A stretch of 64,000 nucleotides of DNA from Saccharopolyspora indica (GCF_027853965.1 NZ_JAQGLB010000008.1:1-64000); one strand, 5' to 3'. Shown: positions 29,809 to 38,851, numbered from the stretch's first letter. The notes: a model not told the origin generated them from the sequence alone. Translations and numbers: made by a program.

Positions 29809-32121
29809 ATGAGAGTCCGCTCAGCAACGTCACGTGGAGGCCGCGCCCGGCGGCTCGGTGCCTACCTGGGAGTCGCGGCGATCGCGGCGGCCGTCGTGGT
29901 CGTCGACGGCACCGGTTCCGGCCAGGCGCAGGCCCCCGCGCCGACGAAGGGCCCGGTCGGCTGGGACACCTACCGCGACCTCGACGCGATGTCGCAGTCC
30001 CGCGGCGGCGAGCAGTCCCTGCAGTTCTCCAGCTACGACCGCACCGGCGGCAACGACGACGGCTTCGAGGGCACCTACTCCTGCCTGCGCACCACCGAGC
30101 GCGGCTGCGTGATCGGCGAGCACGACGGGCCCGGTGAGATCACCTCGATCTGGAGCACCCGCGAACCGCTGGGCGACGTCTCCGCGACCGGCAACATCGT
30201 GATCGAGCTGGACGGCCGGACCGTGCTCGACGCCCCGTTCATCGACGTGGTCAGCGGCAAGCTCGGCGCGCCGTTCGCGTGGCCGCTGGTCGGCGACGCC
30301 AACGACACCGCGGGCGGCGTGGTGATCAAGGTGCCGATGCCCTACCGCGAGTCGATGCGGGTCACGGTGGAGAACAACCCGTACTTCTACCACCTGTCCT
30401 ACCGCGCCTTCCCCGACGCGGAGGGCGTGCAGACCTTCGACCCGAACGAACCGGCCGACGACGTGCTGGAGAAGCTGCGCACCTTCGGCGTGGCCGACCC
30501 GAAGGGCGGCTCCGGCGGCACCCCGGTGCGCCGCGGCTTCGACCTGGCGCCCGGCGCGGCCACCACCGTCGCCGACCTGTCCGGCGCGGCGCAGATCGAC
30601 CAGCTGCGGGTGAAGCTGCCGCAGGTGGTGGCCGCGCCGCAGGTGGTCGACGACGGCCGCGCGTTCGGCGCGGGCGGCGGCAGCCGGTTCGCGATGCGCG
30701 TGCACCCGGACAACCAGGGCATCCGGGTGATCCGCCGGTACGACCCGCAGATCGCCGACCAGGTCGGCAGCCTGCACGTCAACGGCAGGCAGGTCGGCGA
30801 GTGGCGCAGCGGTGCGGCGGCGCCGGGCTCGTGGGGCGTGCAGATCATCGACGTGCCCGCCGAGGTGACCTCGGGCCGCTCCACCGTGGACGTGGCGAAC
30901 CGCTTCATCTCCTCGTCGCTGGACTTCAACGAGTTCCGCTACGACGTGCACAGCCTGGTCGGCGGCGAGTGGGTCCGCACCGACGTGCTCGACCTCGGCC
31001 CCGGCCACCCCGGCGAGGAGGCCGCGCACGACTACCGCATCGACAACCCGGTCTTCGCCCGCGAGAAGCTGATCGGCCGCTACCCGACCCGGCCGGAGGA
31101 CGTCGCGGCTTCCGACGAGGTGCTGGACAAGCTCCGGCTGCGCATCACCTTCGACGGCAGGACCACGGTCGACGCGCCGGTCGGCGAGTTCTTCGGCACC
31201 GGGCTCGGCGAGTACGACGTGCGCACCATGATGAGCTCCGTCGACCCGGGCCTGGACGGCTGGTACACCGCGTGGTGGCCGATGCCGTTCGGCAAGAGCG
31301 CCAAGGTGGAGCTGGTCAACACCGGCGCGGTGCCGGTGACCGGCGCGACCGCGGAGGTCACCAGCGCGCCGGCCGAGCTGGCCCCCGGCACCGGCTACTT
31401 CCACGCCACCCACCACCGCGGCAACACGGTCCCGGGCGAGGACTGGAACTTCCTCACGGCCAGCGGATCGGGCACCTTCTACGGCGTCTCGCACAGCATG
31501 CGCGGGCTGATCCCGCCGGGTGCCAGGACGCGCTCGACCGAGCCGCTGTCCGACACGCGCACCAGGTCGCTCGCGGTGAACCAGCGCAACTACCTGGAGG
31601 GCGACGAGCGGTTCTACGTCGACGGCTCCCGCGAGCCTGCCTGGCACGGAACGGGCACCGAGGACTTCTACGAGTCCGGCTGGTACTTCCGGTTCGGCAC
31701 CACCTACTCGATGCCGCTGGCGGGCAACCCGTCGCACGAGATCAACGGCGACGGCTGCCGGTACGACTGCACGGGCGCCTACCGGCTGCTGCTCAACGAC
31801 GCGGTGCCGTTCCGCAACGGCTTCGTGGCGGACGTCGAGCACGGCCCGGTGAACGACGAGCCGGGCGACTACGGCTCGACGGCCTACTGGTACGGCGGGA
31901 ACGCATCGGGCCGCGTGCTGCCCGCCCTCCCGCTGCCGCCGACCCAGCCGCCGAGCACCCCGGCCCCGTCGACCTCGTCGGTGCCGCCGTCGACCTCCTC
32001 GACGCAGCCGACCCGCCCGGTGACCCCGGAGACGACGGCCCCGCACACCACGAGCCAGGACGACGGTGCCCAGCCGCTCGACGTCGGCCAAGCGGTGGAG
32101 GACGCCCTCGGCGGACGCTGA
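29809..32121 (+). CDS. Secreted GH172 (DUF2961) glycoside hydrolase
   Basis: The 770-residue protein has a twin-arginine-like N-terminus and a hydrophobic stretch (about residues 17-32), so it is exported. DUF2961 hallmarks are GPGEITSIWS near residue 108 and GTGTEDFYESGWYF near residue 625, which carries a likely catalytic acid. The GH172 family includes alpha-D-fructofuranosidases and exo-acting alpha-D-arabinofuranosidases that trim mycobacterial D-arabinan. A Ser/Thr/Pro-rich tail of about 60 residues follows the last domain. The ATG at 29809 is set by GGGGAGGG. It lies downstream of a sugar importer, so it likely releases the sugar that is imported. A D-arabinose product is inference. 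Confidence 0.85.
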   Translation: MRVRSATSRGGRARRLGAYLGVAAIAAAVVVVDGTGSGQAQAPAPTKGPVGWDTYRDLDAMSQSRGGEQSLQFSSYDRTGGNDDGFEGTYSCLRTTERGCVIGEHDGPGEITSIWSTREPLGDVSATGNIVIELDGRTVLDAPFIDVVSGKLGAPFAWPLVGDANDTAGGVVIKVPMPYRESMRVTVENNPYFYHLSYRAFPDAEGVQTFDPNEPADDVLEKLRTFGVADPKGGSGGTPVRRGFDLAPGAATTVADLSGAAQIDQLRVKLPQVVAAPQVVDDGRAFGAGGGSRFAMRVHPDNQGIRVIRRYDPQIADQVGSLHVNGRQVGEWRSGAAAPGSWGVQIIDVPAEVTSGRSTVDVANRFISSSLDFNEFRYDVHSLVGGEWVRTDVLDLGPGHPGEEAAHDYRIDNPVFAREKLIGRYPTRPEDVAASDEVLDKLRLRITFDGRTTVDAPVGEFFGTGLGEYDVRTMMSSVDPGLDGWYTAWWPMPFGKSAKVELVNTGAVPVTGATAEVTSAPAELAPGTGYFHATHHRGNTVPGEDWNFLTASGSGTFYGVSHSMRGLIPPGARTRSTEPLSDTRTRSLAVNQRNYLEGDERFYVDGSREPAWHGTGTEDFYESGWYFRFGTTYSMPLAGNPSHEINGDGCRYDCTGAYRLLLNDAVPFRNGFVADVEHGPVNDEPGDYGSTAYWYGGNASGRVLPALPLPPTQPPSTPAPSTSSVPPSTSSTQPTRPVTPETTAPHTTSQDDGAQPLDVGQAVEDALGGR

Positions 32122-32137
32122 CCAGCGAAAACGGCAG

Positions 32138-32173
32138 CGAGCGGGCCATCCACCTCGGTGGGTGGCCCGCTCG
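32138..32173. terminator. Bidirectional terminator between GH172 and lacI-type genes
   Basis: CGAGCGGGCCA pairs with TGGCCCGCTCG between the two convergent genes. Confidence 0.75.
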
Positions 32174-32179
32174 TTCTCG

Positions 32180-33178
32180 TCAGTTCTCGCGGGTGCTGCT
32201 GGCCCGGGCCACCAAGTGGGCGGAGAGGGTTCTCGTGGTCGCCTCCGTGCGCTCGCCGCTGATCCGGCCGAGCAGGAGCTGGGCCGCTTCGGCTCCGACG
32301 TCGTAGGCGGGCTGGGCGACGACCGTCAGCGGTGGGTCCAGCAGCGTCGCCCACGGGGCGTCGTCGAAGGCCACCACGCCGATGTCCCGGCCGGGTCGCA
32401 GGCCGAGTTCCGCGCAGGTCTCCAGCACGCCGACCGCCATCATGTTGTTGGCCACCAGCACCGCGTCCGGGCGATCCGGCCGGATCAGCAGCGAATGCGC
32501 GGCCTGCTTCGCACCGGCCGCCTTGAACTCCGAACGTCGCACCAGCACGTCGGTCAGCGGCAGCCCGGCGGCCCGGACACCGTCGCGGTAACCGGCGAGG
32601 CGGTCGTCGGCGGTGCGTACGCCGCTGGGGCCGGTGATGCAGCCGATCCGGCGATATCCCTGGTCGACGAGGTGTTGGACGGCTTCCGACGCCGCCATCC
32701 TGCTGTCCACGAGCACGGTGTCGCTCGGCGAGTGGGGCAGCGGGCGGTCCACCGCCACGACCGGCGTGGTGTGCTGGTTGAGCAGCTCGGCGCTCTCGCT
32801 GTGGCCGGTCGGCGACAGCAGCACCCCGGCGACCCGCTCCTGCAGCGCGACGTCGATGTACTCGCGCTCCTTCGCCGGCTCGTCGTCGGAGTTGCACAGC
32901 ACCACCGAGTAGCCCGCCGCGTGCGCCACGTCCTCCACCCCGCGCGCGATCGCGGTGAAGAACGGGTTCTCCACGTCCGCGATGATCAGGGCCAGCACCG
33001 CGGTCTCCTGCTTGCGCAGGTTGCGGGCCGGGCCGTTGGGCCGGTAGCCGAGCTCGGCGGCCGCGGCGAGCACCCTGGCGGCCAGCGCGGGATCGACGGA
33101 GCTCTTGCCGTTGAGCGCGCGGGAAACCGTCGCGGTGGACACCCCGGCACGGGTCGCCACGTCACTGATCGTCGCCAC
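32180..33178 (-). CDS. LacI-family repressor of the sugar cassette
   Basis: The 332-residue protein has the LacI helix-turn-helix at residues 3-25 (TISDVATRAGVSTATVSRAL). A hinge helix (RNLRKQETAVLALI) and a periplasmic-binding-like sensor domain follow, with VENPFFTAIARGVED and VVAFDDAPWATLLDPPLT. The GTG at 33178 has GAGGAGG just upstream. Two copies of the same 16-base operator, at the ABC promoter (25747) and at the isomerase promoter (33257), make it the likely local repressor, relieved by the imported sugar or its product. It is divergent from the isomerase. Confidence 0.9.
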   Translation of the reverse strand: MATISDVATRAGVSTATVSRALNGKSSVDPALAARVLAAAAELGYRPNGPARNLRKQETAVLALIIADVENPFFTAIARGVEDVAHAAGYSVVLCNSDDEPAKEREYIDVALQERVAGVLLSPTGHSESAELLNQHTTPVVAVDRPLPHSPSDTVLVDSRMAASEAVQHLVDQGYRRIGCITGPSGVRTADDRLAGYRDGVRAAGLPLTDVLVRRSEFKAAGAKQAAHSLLIRPDRPDAVLVANNMMAVGVLETCAELGLRPGRDIGVVAFDDAPWATLLDPPLTVVAQPAYDVGAEAAQLLLGRISGERTEATTRTLSAHLVARASSTREN

Positions 33179-33224
33179 GGTTCCTCCTCGTGCCCTCTTC
33201 CCGAGTGATGGCGGGCCGGCTGCC

Positions 33225-33272
33225 TTGACAGCCCGTGTGCTGCCAGAATAGCGTCCGAGAAAACGATTGCTC
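33225..33272 (+). promoter_or_regulatory. Isomerase promoter with LacI operator
   Basis: TTGACA (33225-33230), an 18-base spacer and TAGCGT (33249-33254) are followed after two bases by GAGAAAACGATTGCTC (33257-33272). Element order and spacing are identical to those of the ABC promoter, while the operator is in reverse orientation, as expected for a palindromic site. The site may also affect the divergent repressor gene. Confidence 0.8.
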
Positions 33273-33406
33273 GCCGGTCATGTCGGCATTCGGACACGAG
33301 TTGTCCCGGTCGGGCCACCCCGCGGGGACCCGCCGGGTGGTGCCGGCGGCGCCTCCTCGCCGCCGCTCCTGCGCAGTCAACGCCGCCTGCTCATCTAGGA
33401 GGAACT

Positions 33407-34822
33407 GTGGCCCGCATCGGTGTCGTCACCATTTCCGACGGTCGCGACCACGTCCACGCCCGCAACACCGACTTCATCCAGTCCAAGCAGGACGCGCTGG
33501 TCCGGTCGCTGCGCGATGCCGGGCACGAAGTGGTGGTCGGGGACGACCTGGTGGCCACCAACGCGCTGGCCACCTCGGTGTCGCGCCGGGTGGCCGCGGC
33601 CGAGGTGGACGTGACGGTCTTCTACTACACGGTCTGGGCGTTCCCGCACTTCACGATGCTCGCCGCGGACGCCACCCGCAGCCCGCTGGTGCTGGTGGCC
33701 AGCACCGACCCGACCGAGCCGGGCCTGGTCGGCATGCTCGCCGCCGGTGGCGCGCTGGATCAGATCGGCCGCGCGCACACCCGCGCCTGGGGCGCCCCGG
33801 ACGACGCCGAGCTGGCCGAGAAGATCGGTGTCCAGGCAGCGGCGTCGGCGGCGGTGAAGTCGTTGCACGGGTCGACCTTCGGCCGCTTCGGCGGACGGCC
33901 GATGGGCATGAACACCACGGTGGCCAACACCGACCAGTGGATGCGCGAGTTCGGCATCGACGTCGAGGAGATCGACCAGTACGAGCTGGTCCTGCGCGCC
34001 GACAAGGCCGACGCGGGCGAGGCGCGCAAGGCCCGCGAGTGGATCGAGCAGAACGCCGCCGGGGTGCACTACGACGGCAAGAAGCTGACGCCGGAGCTGC
34101 TGGAGCGGCAGCTGCGCTCCTACCTGGCGATCCGGGACATCATCGCGGAGCGCAACCTGGACTTCACCGGGATCAAGGCGCAGCCGGAGCTGACCGAGAA
34201 CTTCGCGACCATGGACGTCACCGAGGCGTTCCTCAACGACCCCTACGACTGGAACGGCCCGAAGGAACCGCACGTGTGCGCCACCGAGGCGGACATGGAC
34301 GGCGCGCTGACCATGCAGCTGTTCAAGGCGATCTCCGGCACGCCGGTGCTGTTCGCCGACGTCCGCCACTACCACGCCGACCGGGACATCTGGGACCTGT
34401 GCAACTCCGGCCAGCACGCCACCTGGTACGCCGCGCGCAGCGACGACCCGGCGGAGAACCTCGCCAAGGTCAACTTCTACCCCGAGGTGTTCTTCTTCCC
34501 GGCGGGCGGCGCCTCCGTCCAGCACATCGCGGCACCGGGGCAGATGACGCTGGGCAGGCTGACCCGCGAGAACGGCGAGTACCGGTTCCAGCTGATGCTC
34601 GGCGAGTTCGAGAGCTACGACGACGCGACCAACAAGGTGCTGGTGGAGCAGTCGACCCCGGAGTGGCCGCACGCCTTCGCCCGCCTGGACGCACCGGGCG
34701 AGCTGTTCCTGTCGAAGTTCGGCGCCAACCACATCCACGCGATCCCCGGCGATCACCGCCCGGCCCTGCGAGCGGTCGCCGAACAGCTCGGCGTCCGCCT
34801 CGACGAGTGGACCCGCGGCTGA
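33407..34822 (+). CDS. L-fucose/L-arabinose isomerase-family protein
   Basis: The 471-residue protein belongs to the fucose/arabinose isomerase-like fold. Likely metal ligands are visible in ATEADMDGAL (Glu), VLFADVRHYH (Asp) and NSGQHATWYA (His). It is expected to interconvert an aldose and a ketose in the cytoplasm. L-fucose isomerases also accept D-arabinose, giving D-ribulose, which would suit the neighbouring FGGY kinase. The start at 33407 is GTG after AGGAGG. Its promoter carries the LacI operator. Substrate choice is inferred from context. Confidence 0.85.
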   Translation: MARIGVVTISDGRDHVHARNTDFIQSKQDALVRSLRDAGHEVVVGDDLVATNALATSVSRRVAAAEVDVTVFYYTVWAFPHFTMLAADATRSPLVLVASTDPTEPGLVGMLAAGGALDQIGRAHTRAWGAPDDAELAEKIGVQAAASAAVKSLHGSTFGRFGGRPMGMNTTVANTDQWMREFGIDVEEIDQYELVLRADKADAGEARKAREWIEQNAAGVHYDGKKLTPELLERQLRSYLAIRDIIAERNLDFTGIKAQPELTENFATMDVTEAFLNDPYDWNGPKEPHVCATEADMDGALTMQLFKAISGTPVLFADVRHYHADRDIWDLCNSGQHATWYAARSDDPAENLAKVNFYPEVFFFPAGGASVQHIAAPGQMTLGRLTRENGEYRFQLMLGEFESYDDATNKVLVEQSTPEWPHAFARLDAPGELFLSKFGANHIHAIPGDHRPALRAVAEQLGVRLDEWTRG

Positions 34823-34828
34823 CGTCCC

Positions 34829-34876
34829 ACGCGATTTCAACGGAAATCAGACGTCCTATTTCCATTGAAATCGCGT
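34829..34876. repeat. Hairpin family H3, paired copies a and b
   Basis: Two 19-base arms (34829-34847 and 34858-34876) pair with one mismatch. Each arm is itself near-palindromic around GATTTC and GAAAT. It lies just after the isomerase stop. The arms match the palindrome at 63383-63404. Confidence 0.75.
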
Positions 34877-34930
34877 AGACCCCGACGCACCGTCGGCGTG
34901 TTGGGCACCCAGCACGCCGACGAGACGCGC

Positions 34931-34970
34931 AACTTCCATTGAAGTCGAAGACCTGATTTCCACTGAAATC
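34931..34970. repeat. Hairpin family H3, copies c and d
   Basis: AACTTCCATTGAAGTC (34931-34946) and GATTTCCACTGAAATC (34955-34970) are two more short palindromes of the same type. In the first, a T/A pair of the stem is replaced by C/G on both sides. Confidence 0.7.
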
Positions 34971-35085
34971 GCGGATCGCCGGTTCTCCGGGCGGGAGATC
35001 GGTGGTCTGATCGGATTCGCGGACCGCACCGGTCCGGGCGGCTGGGAGACTGGTGCCGGTCGGGTGTGCGAGTTGAGGAGGCGCG

Positions 35086-36585
35086 GTGGCCGAGAAGGTG
35101 TTGCTCGGGATCGACATCGGGACGGCTAGCTCGAAGGGCGTGCTGGTCAGCCCGGACGGGCGGATCCTGGCCAGGGCGAGCCGGCAGCACGAGACGTCCT
35201 ACCCGCACCCGGGATGGGTCGAGCACGACGCCGAATCGGTGTGGTGGGCGGACTTCCTGGCCCTGGCGCGGGAGCTCGTCCCGGCCGCCGACGGGCGGGA
35301 GATCGCCGGGCTGGGCGTCAGCGGCATCGGTCCGGTGCTGCTGCCCGCGGACGCCGACGGCAAGCCGCTGCGCCCGGCGATCCTCTACGGCGTCGACACC
35401 CGCGCGACCGAGGAGATCGCCGAGCTGACCGAGGAGTTCGGCGCCGACGAGATCCTGCGCCGGGGCGGCTCCGCGCTGTCCAGCCAGGCGGTCGGGCCGA
35501 AGATCCGCTGGCTGGCCAAGCACGAGCCGGAGGTCTACCAGCGCACCGAGATGCTGCTGATGTGCAGCTCGTACCTGGTGCACCGGCTCACCGGCCGCTA
35601 CGTGCTCGACCACCACTCGGCCAGCCAGTGCGACCCGCTCTACGACCTGCAGTCCCGCACCTGGTCGCAGGACTGGGCGCAGCGCGTGGCACCCGGGCTG
35701 GCGCTGCCCGAGCTGGCCTGGCCGACCGAGGTCGTCGGGCGCGTCAGCGCGCAGGCGGCGGCGGAAACCGGCCTGCCGGAAGGGCTTCCGGTGACGGCGG
35801 GCACGGTGGACGCGTGGGCGGAAGCCACCAGCGTGGGCGTGCGGCAGCCCGGTGACGTGATGCTGATGTACGGCACCACGATGTTCTTCGTGCAGGTGCT
35901 CGACGAGGTGCGGCCGCACCCGGCGCTGTGGGGCACCTGCGGTGCCTTCCCGGGCACCTACACGCTGGCGGCGGGGATGGCGACCTCGGGCGCGGTCACG
36001 CAGTGGTTGCGGAACCTGGTCGACGGCGAGTTCGCCGACCTGGTCGAGCAGGCCGCGAAGGTGCCTGCGGGCAGCCGCGGTCTGCTGATGCTGCCGTACT
36101 TCGCGGGGGAGCGGACGCCGATCTTCGACCCGGACGCGCGCGGGATGCTCGCCGGGCTGGCCCTCGAGCACGGCAGCGCCGAGCTGTACCGGGCGGCGCT
36201 GGAGGGCATCGGCTTCGGGGTCCGCCACAACCTGGAGGCGATGGGCGAGGCGGGCGGCACGGCCGCGCGCCTGGTCGCGGTCGGCGGCGGCACCCAGGGC
36301 GGGCTGTGGACGCAGATCGTCTCCGACATCACCGGCCAGGAGCAGCAGGTGCCGGGCGAGACGATCGGTGCGGCTTACGGCGATGCGCTGCTCGCGGGCG
36401 TGGGCACCGACACCGCGGTCGACCCGGACGGCTGGAACCCGGTGGCCCGCACCGTTCGGCCGAACCCGGAGCACACCGAGCGTTACGAGGCTTACTTCCG
36501 CCACTACCGGGACCTCTACGACTCCACGGTGCGGATCGCGCACTTCTTGGCAGGTGAGCAGCGCGCGGCGGACGAGCGCGGCTGA
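35086..36585 (+). CDS. FGGY-family carbohydrate kinase
   Basis: The 499-residue kinase has the N-terminal phosphate-binding loop GIDIGTASSKGVLV near residue 6, a mid-protein substrate loop (TVDAWAEATSVGV), and the C-terminal ATP-site motif VAVGGGTQGGLWTQI near residue 397. FGGY kinases phosphorylate ribulose, xylulose, glycerol and similar polyols or ketoses. Next to a fucose/arabinose-type isomerase, D-ribulose is the most natural substrate, giving D-ribulose 5-phosphate for the pentose phosphate pathway. The GTG at 35086 follows GAGGAG. It is about 260 bases behind the isomerase, across the H3 repeats. Confidence 0.88.
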   Translation: MAEKVLLGIDIGTASSKGVLVSPDGRILARASRQHETSYPHPGWVEHDAESVWWADFLALARELVPAADGREIAGLGVSGIGPVLLPADADGKPLRPAILYGVDTRATEEIAELTEEFGADEILRRGGSALSSQAVGPKIRWLAKHEPEVYQRTEMLLMCSSYLVHRLTGRYVLDHHSASQCDPLYDLQSRTWSQDWAQRVAPGLALPELAWPTEVVGRVSAQAAAETGLPEGLPVTAGTVDAWAEATSVGVRQPGDVMLMYGTTMFFVQVLDEVRPHPALWGTCGAFPGTYTLAAGMATSGAVTQWLRNLVDGEFADLVEQAAKVPAGSRGLLMLPYFAGERTPIFDPDARGMLAGLALEHGSAELYRAALEGIGFGVRHNLEAMGEAGGTAARLVAVGGGTQGGLWTQIVSDITGQEQQVPGETIGAAYGDALLAGVGTDTAVDPDGWNPVARTVRPNPEHTERYEAYFRHYRDLYDSTVRIAHFLAGEQRAADERG

Positions 36586-36663
36586 TCCGCCGATGCGGCA
36601 CAACCGATCTTGTTAGGCTCGTCGTTCAGGTGAGCTTTAACTCGATCGGGGAGGCTCGGGGCG

Positions 36664-37605
36664 ATGTCAGCGACGCGACGTGTTCTCGCGGCCTGCTTCG
36701 CCCTGGTGGCGCTGGTCGCCGCAGGCTGCTCGCGGGTGTCGGACGCCGACGAAGCCCCTCCGGTCGCGACGGCCGCCCGCGACCTCGGTGCGGCCGAGGT
36801 GGTGCGCGACCAGGTCTACGCGGAGCACGAAACCGGTGACCTGAAGCTGGACCTGTTCCTGCCCGCGCAGCAGCGGACACCGGCTCCGCTGGTGGTCTAC
36901 GTGCACGGCGGCGGCTGGGACGCCGGAGTGCGCACGCTCGACGCTGATCGCACCACCACCGAGGCGCTGACCGCCGAGCGGCTGGTCGAGCGCGGCTACG
37001 CGGTGGCCACGGTCGACTACCGGTTGAGCGGGGTGGCGCAGGCTCCGGCGCAGCTCATCGACGTCGCCGACGCGGTGCGCTGGTTGCAGCAGCGGGCCGG
37101 GCAGTGGGGCTTGGACGGCGATCGGGTGGTGCTCTGGGGCGCCTCCGCGGGCGGGCACCTGGTGTCGCAGCTCGGCGCGGTGGCCGGTGATCCGGGCAAG
37201 CCGGGCGGCGGGCTGACCGGGATCCGGGCGGTGGTCGACTGGTTCGGCCCGACCGACATGAGCGCCGAAGCGCAGCGCCGGGCGCAGCCGCACATGCAGG
37301 AGTACGCGCGCCGCGTGGTCGAGCAGCTGCTCGGGTGCATGCCGGTGGACTGCCCGGCCAAGGCCGAGGAGATCAGCCCGATCCGGCACCTCTCCGGTGA
37401 CGAGCCACCGTTCCTGGTCCAGCACGGCACGGCGGATTCGCTGGTCCCGCTGGACCAGAGCCTGGACTTCGCGGAGGCCCTGCGCACCCTCGGCGTGACC
37501 GTGGAGATGCACCCCTACGAAGGCCTGGACCACGGCTTCGGCCGGGGCCCGCACACGCCGCTGATCGTCGACACCGTCACCGCGTTCGTCGAAACCCACG
37601 TCTGA
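36664..37605 (+). CDS. Alpha/beta-hydrolase lipoprotein (esterase-like)
   Basis: The 313-residue protein has a lipoprotein signal with the lipobox cysteine at residue 22 (LVAAGC), so it is anchored on the outer face of the membrane. The hydrolase fold shows the oxyanion motif HGGGW near residue 83, nucleophile Ser161 in GASAGG, Asp in HGTADSLVP near 257, and His in DHGFG near 285. This resembles BD-FAE/kynurenine-formamidase-like esterases. It may remove acyl groups from sugars or cell-wall material, but the substrate is unknown. It lies 78 bases after the kinase on the same strand. Confidence 0.85.
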   Translation: MSATRRVLAACFALVALVAAGCSRVSDADEAPPVATAARDLGAAEVVRDQVYAEHETGDLKLDLFLPAQQRTPAPLVVYVHGGGWDAGVRTLDADRTTTEALTAERLVERGYAVATVDYRLSGVAQAPAQLIDVADAVRWLQQRAGQWGLDGDRVVLWGASAGGHLVSQLGAVAGDPGKPGGGLTGIRAVVDWFGPTDMSAEAQRRAQPHMQEYARRVVEQLLGCMPVDCPAKAEEISPIRHLSGDEPPFLVQHGTADSLVPLDQSLDFAEALRTLGVTVEMHPYEGLDHGFGRGPHTPLIVDTVTAFVETHV

Positions 37606-37610
37606 GGCGT

Positions 37611-38546
37611 TCAGCGGGCGTCGTCCGGACTCCCGTTGACCAGGGCTTCTTCGTTCCGGCGAACCGAGTCGACGGTGCCGGAGCCCGCTGCTTCGGCCAG
37701 CGGCTGGACGGCGCTGCGGAAGGATTCGAGCGCGTCGAGCTCGCGGCGGCGGGCGGAGACGAAGCGCTGCAGGTGCGTGCTGGAGAGGTTCACCGCCTCC
37801 ACCGCGCCGTTCGCGGCGCGCTGCGCGCGGACCGCCTGGGAGCGGACCTGCTCGATGTCCTCGGCGATGGTGCGCTCCGTCGCGGCGAACATCGCCGCCG
37901 AGGCCAGCACCGCGAATCCCGTCGGCCCGCACAGGAAGACCCGCTTGTCGAGCAGCCAGCTCAGCAGCTGGGGATCGGTGTCCAGCGCGGCGACCACCGC
38001 GGCGTCGGAGGGCACGAACATGATCGAGCCGTAGATCGCGTCGGCCCACTTCTGGTAGCCCTTGCCGGCCAGCTCGGTGGCCCGGGAGCGGATGTTGCGC
38101 ACGTGCACGCGCAGCGCGTCGCGGCGCTCCTCGGCGTCGTCGGTCTCCATCGCCTCGGCCCACACCGCCAGGCTCGCCTTCGCGTCGACCGGGACCTGCC
38201 GGCCGCCGCCGACCGCGAGCACCATGTCCGGCCGCGCCGCGCCGCCGCCCGCGAGGTCGGTCTGCAGCGTGAAGTGCGTGCCCTCGCGCAGCCCCAGCGA
38301 CCGCGCGGTCTCGACCAGCACCTGCTCACCCAGCTCACCGCGGCCGGTGATGGAGGCGAAAGCCACCTCGTACCGGCGCAGCGCGGCCTGCTGGTCGGCG
38401 CTGCGGGCGCGTTCGGCCTCGACCATGCGCAGCGCGTCGTCGGTGCGACGCGCGCTGTCGGTGTAGAGCCGCCAGATCAGCACCATCGCCCCGGCGAACA
38501 GCAGCGTCAGCACGACGATGATGGTGATCAGGACGCCGGTACCCAC
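37611..38546 (-). CDS. rmuC: RmuC-family protein
   Basis: The 311-residue protein has an N-terminal membrane helix (residues 4-26, VLITIIVVLTLLFAGAMVLIW), a short coiled coil, and the RmuC nuclease-like core. The core shows GELGEQVLVETA, RPDMVLAVGGGRQVPVDAKASL, FVPSDAAVVAALD and LCGPTGFAVLASA. RmuC limits rearrangements at inverted repeats in E. coli by an unknown nuclease-like action. This form is shorter than the E. coli protein. The GTG at 38546 has GGAG nearby. It is divergent from sbcD, so two genes that act on DNA hairpins share a promoter region with two long palindromes. Confidence 0.9.
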   Translation of the reverse strand: MGTGVLITIIVVLTLLFAGAMVLIWRLYTDSARRTDDALRMVEAERARSADQQAALRRYEVAFASITGRGELGEQVLVETARSLGLREGTHFTLQTDLAGGGAARPDMVLAVGGGRQVPVDAKASLAVWAEAMETDDAEERRDALRVHVRNIRSRATELAGKGYQKWADAIYGSIMFVPSDAAVVAALDTDPQLLSWLLDKRVFLCGPTGFAVLASAAMFAATERTIAEDIEQVRSQAVRAQRAANGAVEAVNLSSTHLQRFVSARRRELDALESFRSAVQPLAEAAGSGTVDSVRRNEEALVNGSPDDAR

Positions 38547-38632
38547 ATGAGCTCCGTCCGGTAGTGGCCGCTGTGGAGATGATGGCCGACCCGCCCGACA
38601 AGATCACGCACCGCCGCACGAGCCCTCCATCA

Positions 38633-38676
38633 CCCGGGGTCTGGTCAATTTCGTACGAAATTGACCAGACCCCGGG
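38633..38676. repeat. Hairpin family H2, copy b: 44-base perfect palindrome
   Basis: The core TCAATTTCGTACGAAATTGA is extended on both sides by twelve further perfectly paired bases (CCCGGGGTCTGG on the left). It directly abuts copy c. Confidence 0.92.
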
Positions 38677-38709
38677 CGGGCGTCAATTTCGTACGAAATT
38701 GACGCCCGC
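38676..38709. repeat. Hairpin family H2, copy c: 34-base perfect palindrome
   Basis: It has the same core as copy b, but the outer seven pairs are different (GCGGGCG on the left) and still match perfectly. The outer stem therefore varies while pairing is kept. Confidence 0.92.
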
Positions 38710-38851
38710 GCCCCGGGTGAACGTCGATCGTGCGGGTGGTTGGGCCACCGCTGGTGGCCGGTCCATCACTCGATGGGATGCAGGTGCCCGACACGCCGAA
38801 GCGATGTGGGGGGTCGACGGGGTTCGGGCCGGACGCCGATAGCTTGAGGCC

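Larger units (their letters stand above)
38547..38851. other. Divergent region between rmuC and sbcD
   Basis: These 305 bases hold two long perfect palindromes (38633-38676 and 38676-38709) and must hold the promoters of both genes. Nothing else was recognised. Confidence 0.55.

Noticed and set aside
29830..32091. Long frame opposite the GH172 gene
   Set aside because: Low-complexity shadow; the GH172 frame carries a signal peptide and family motifs.
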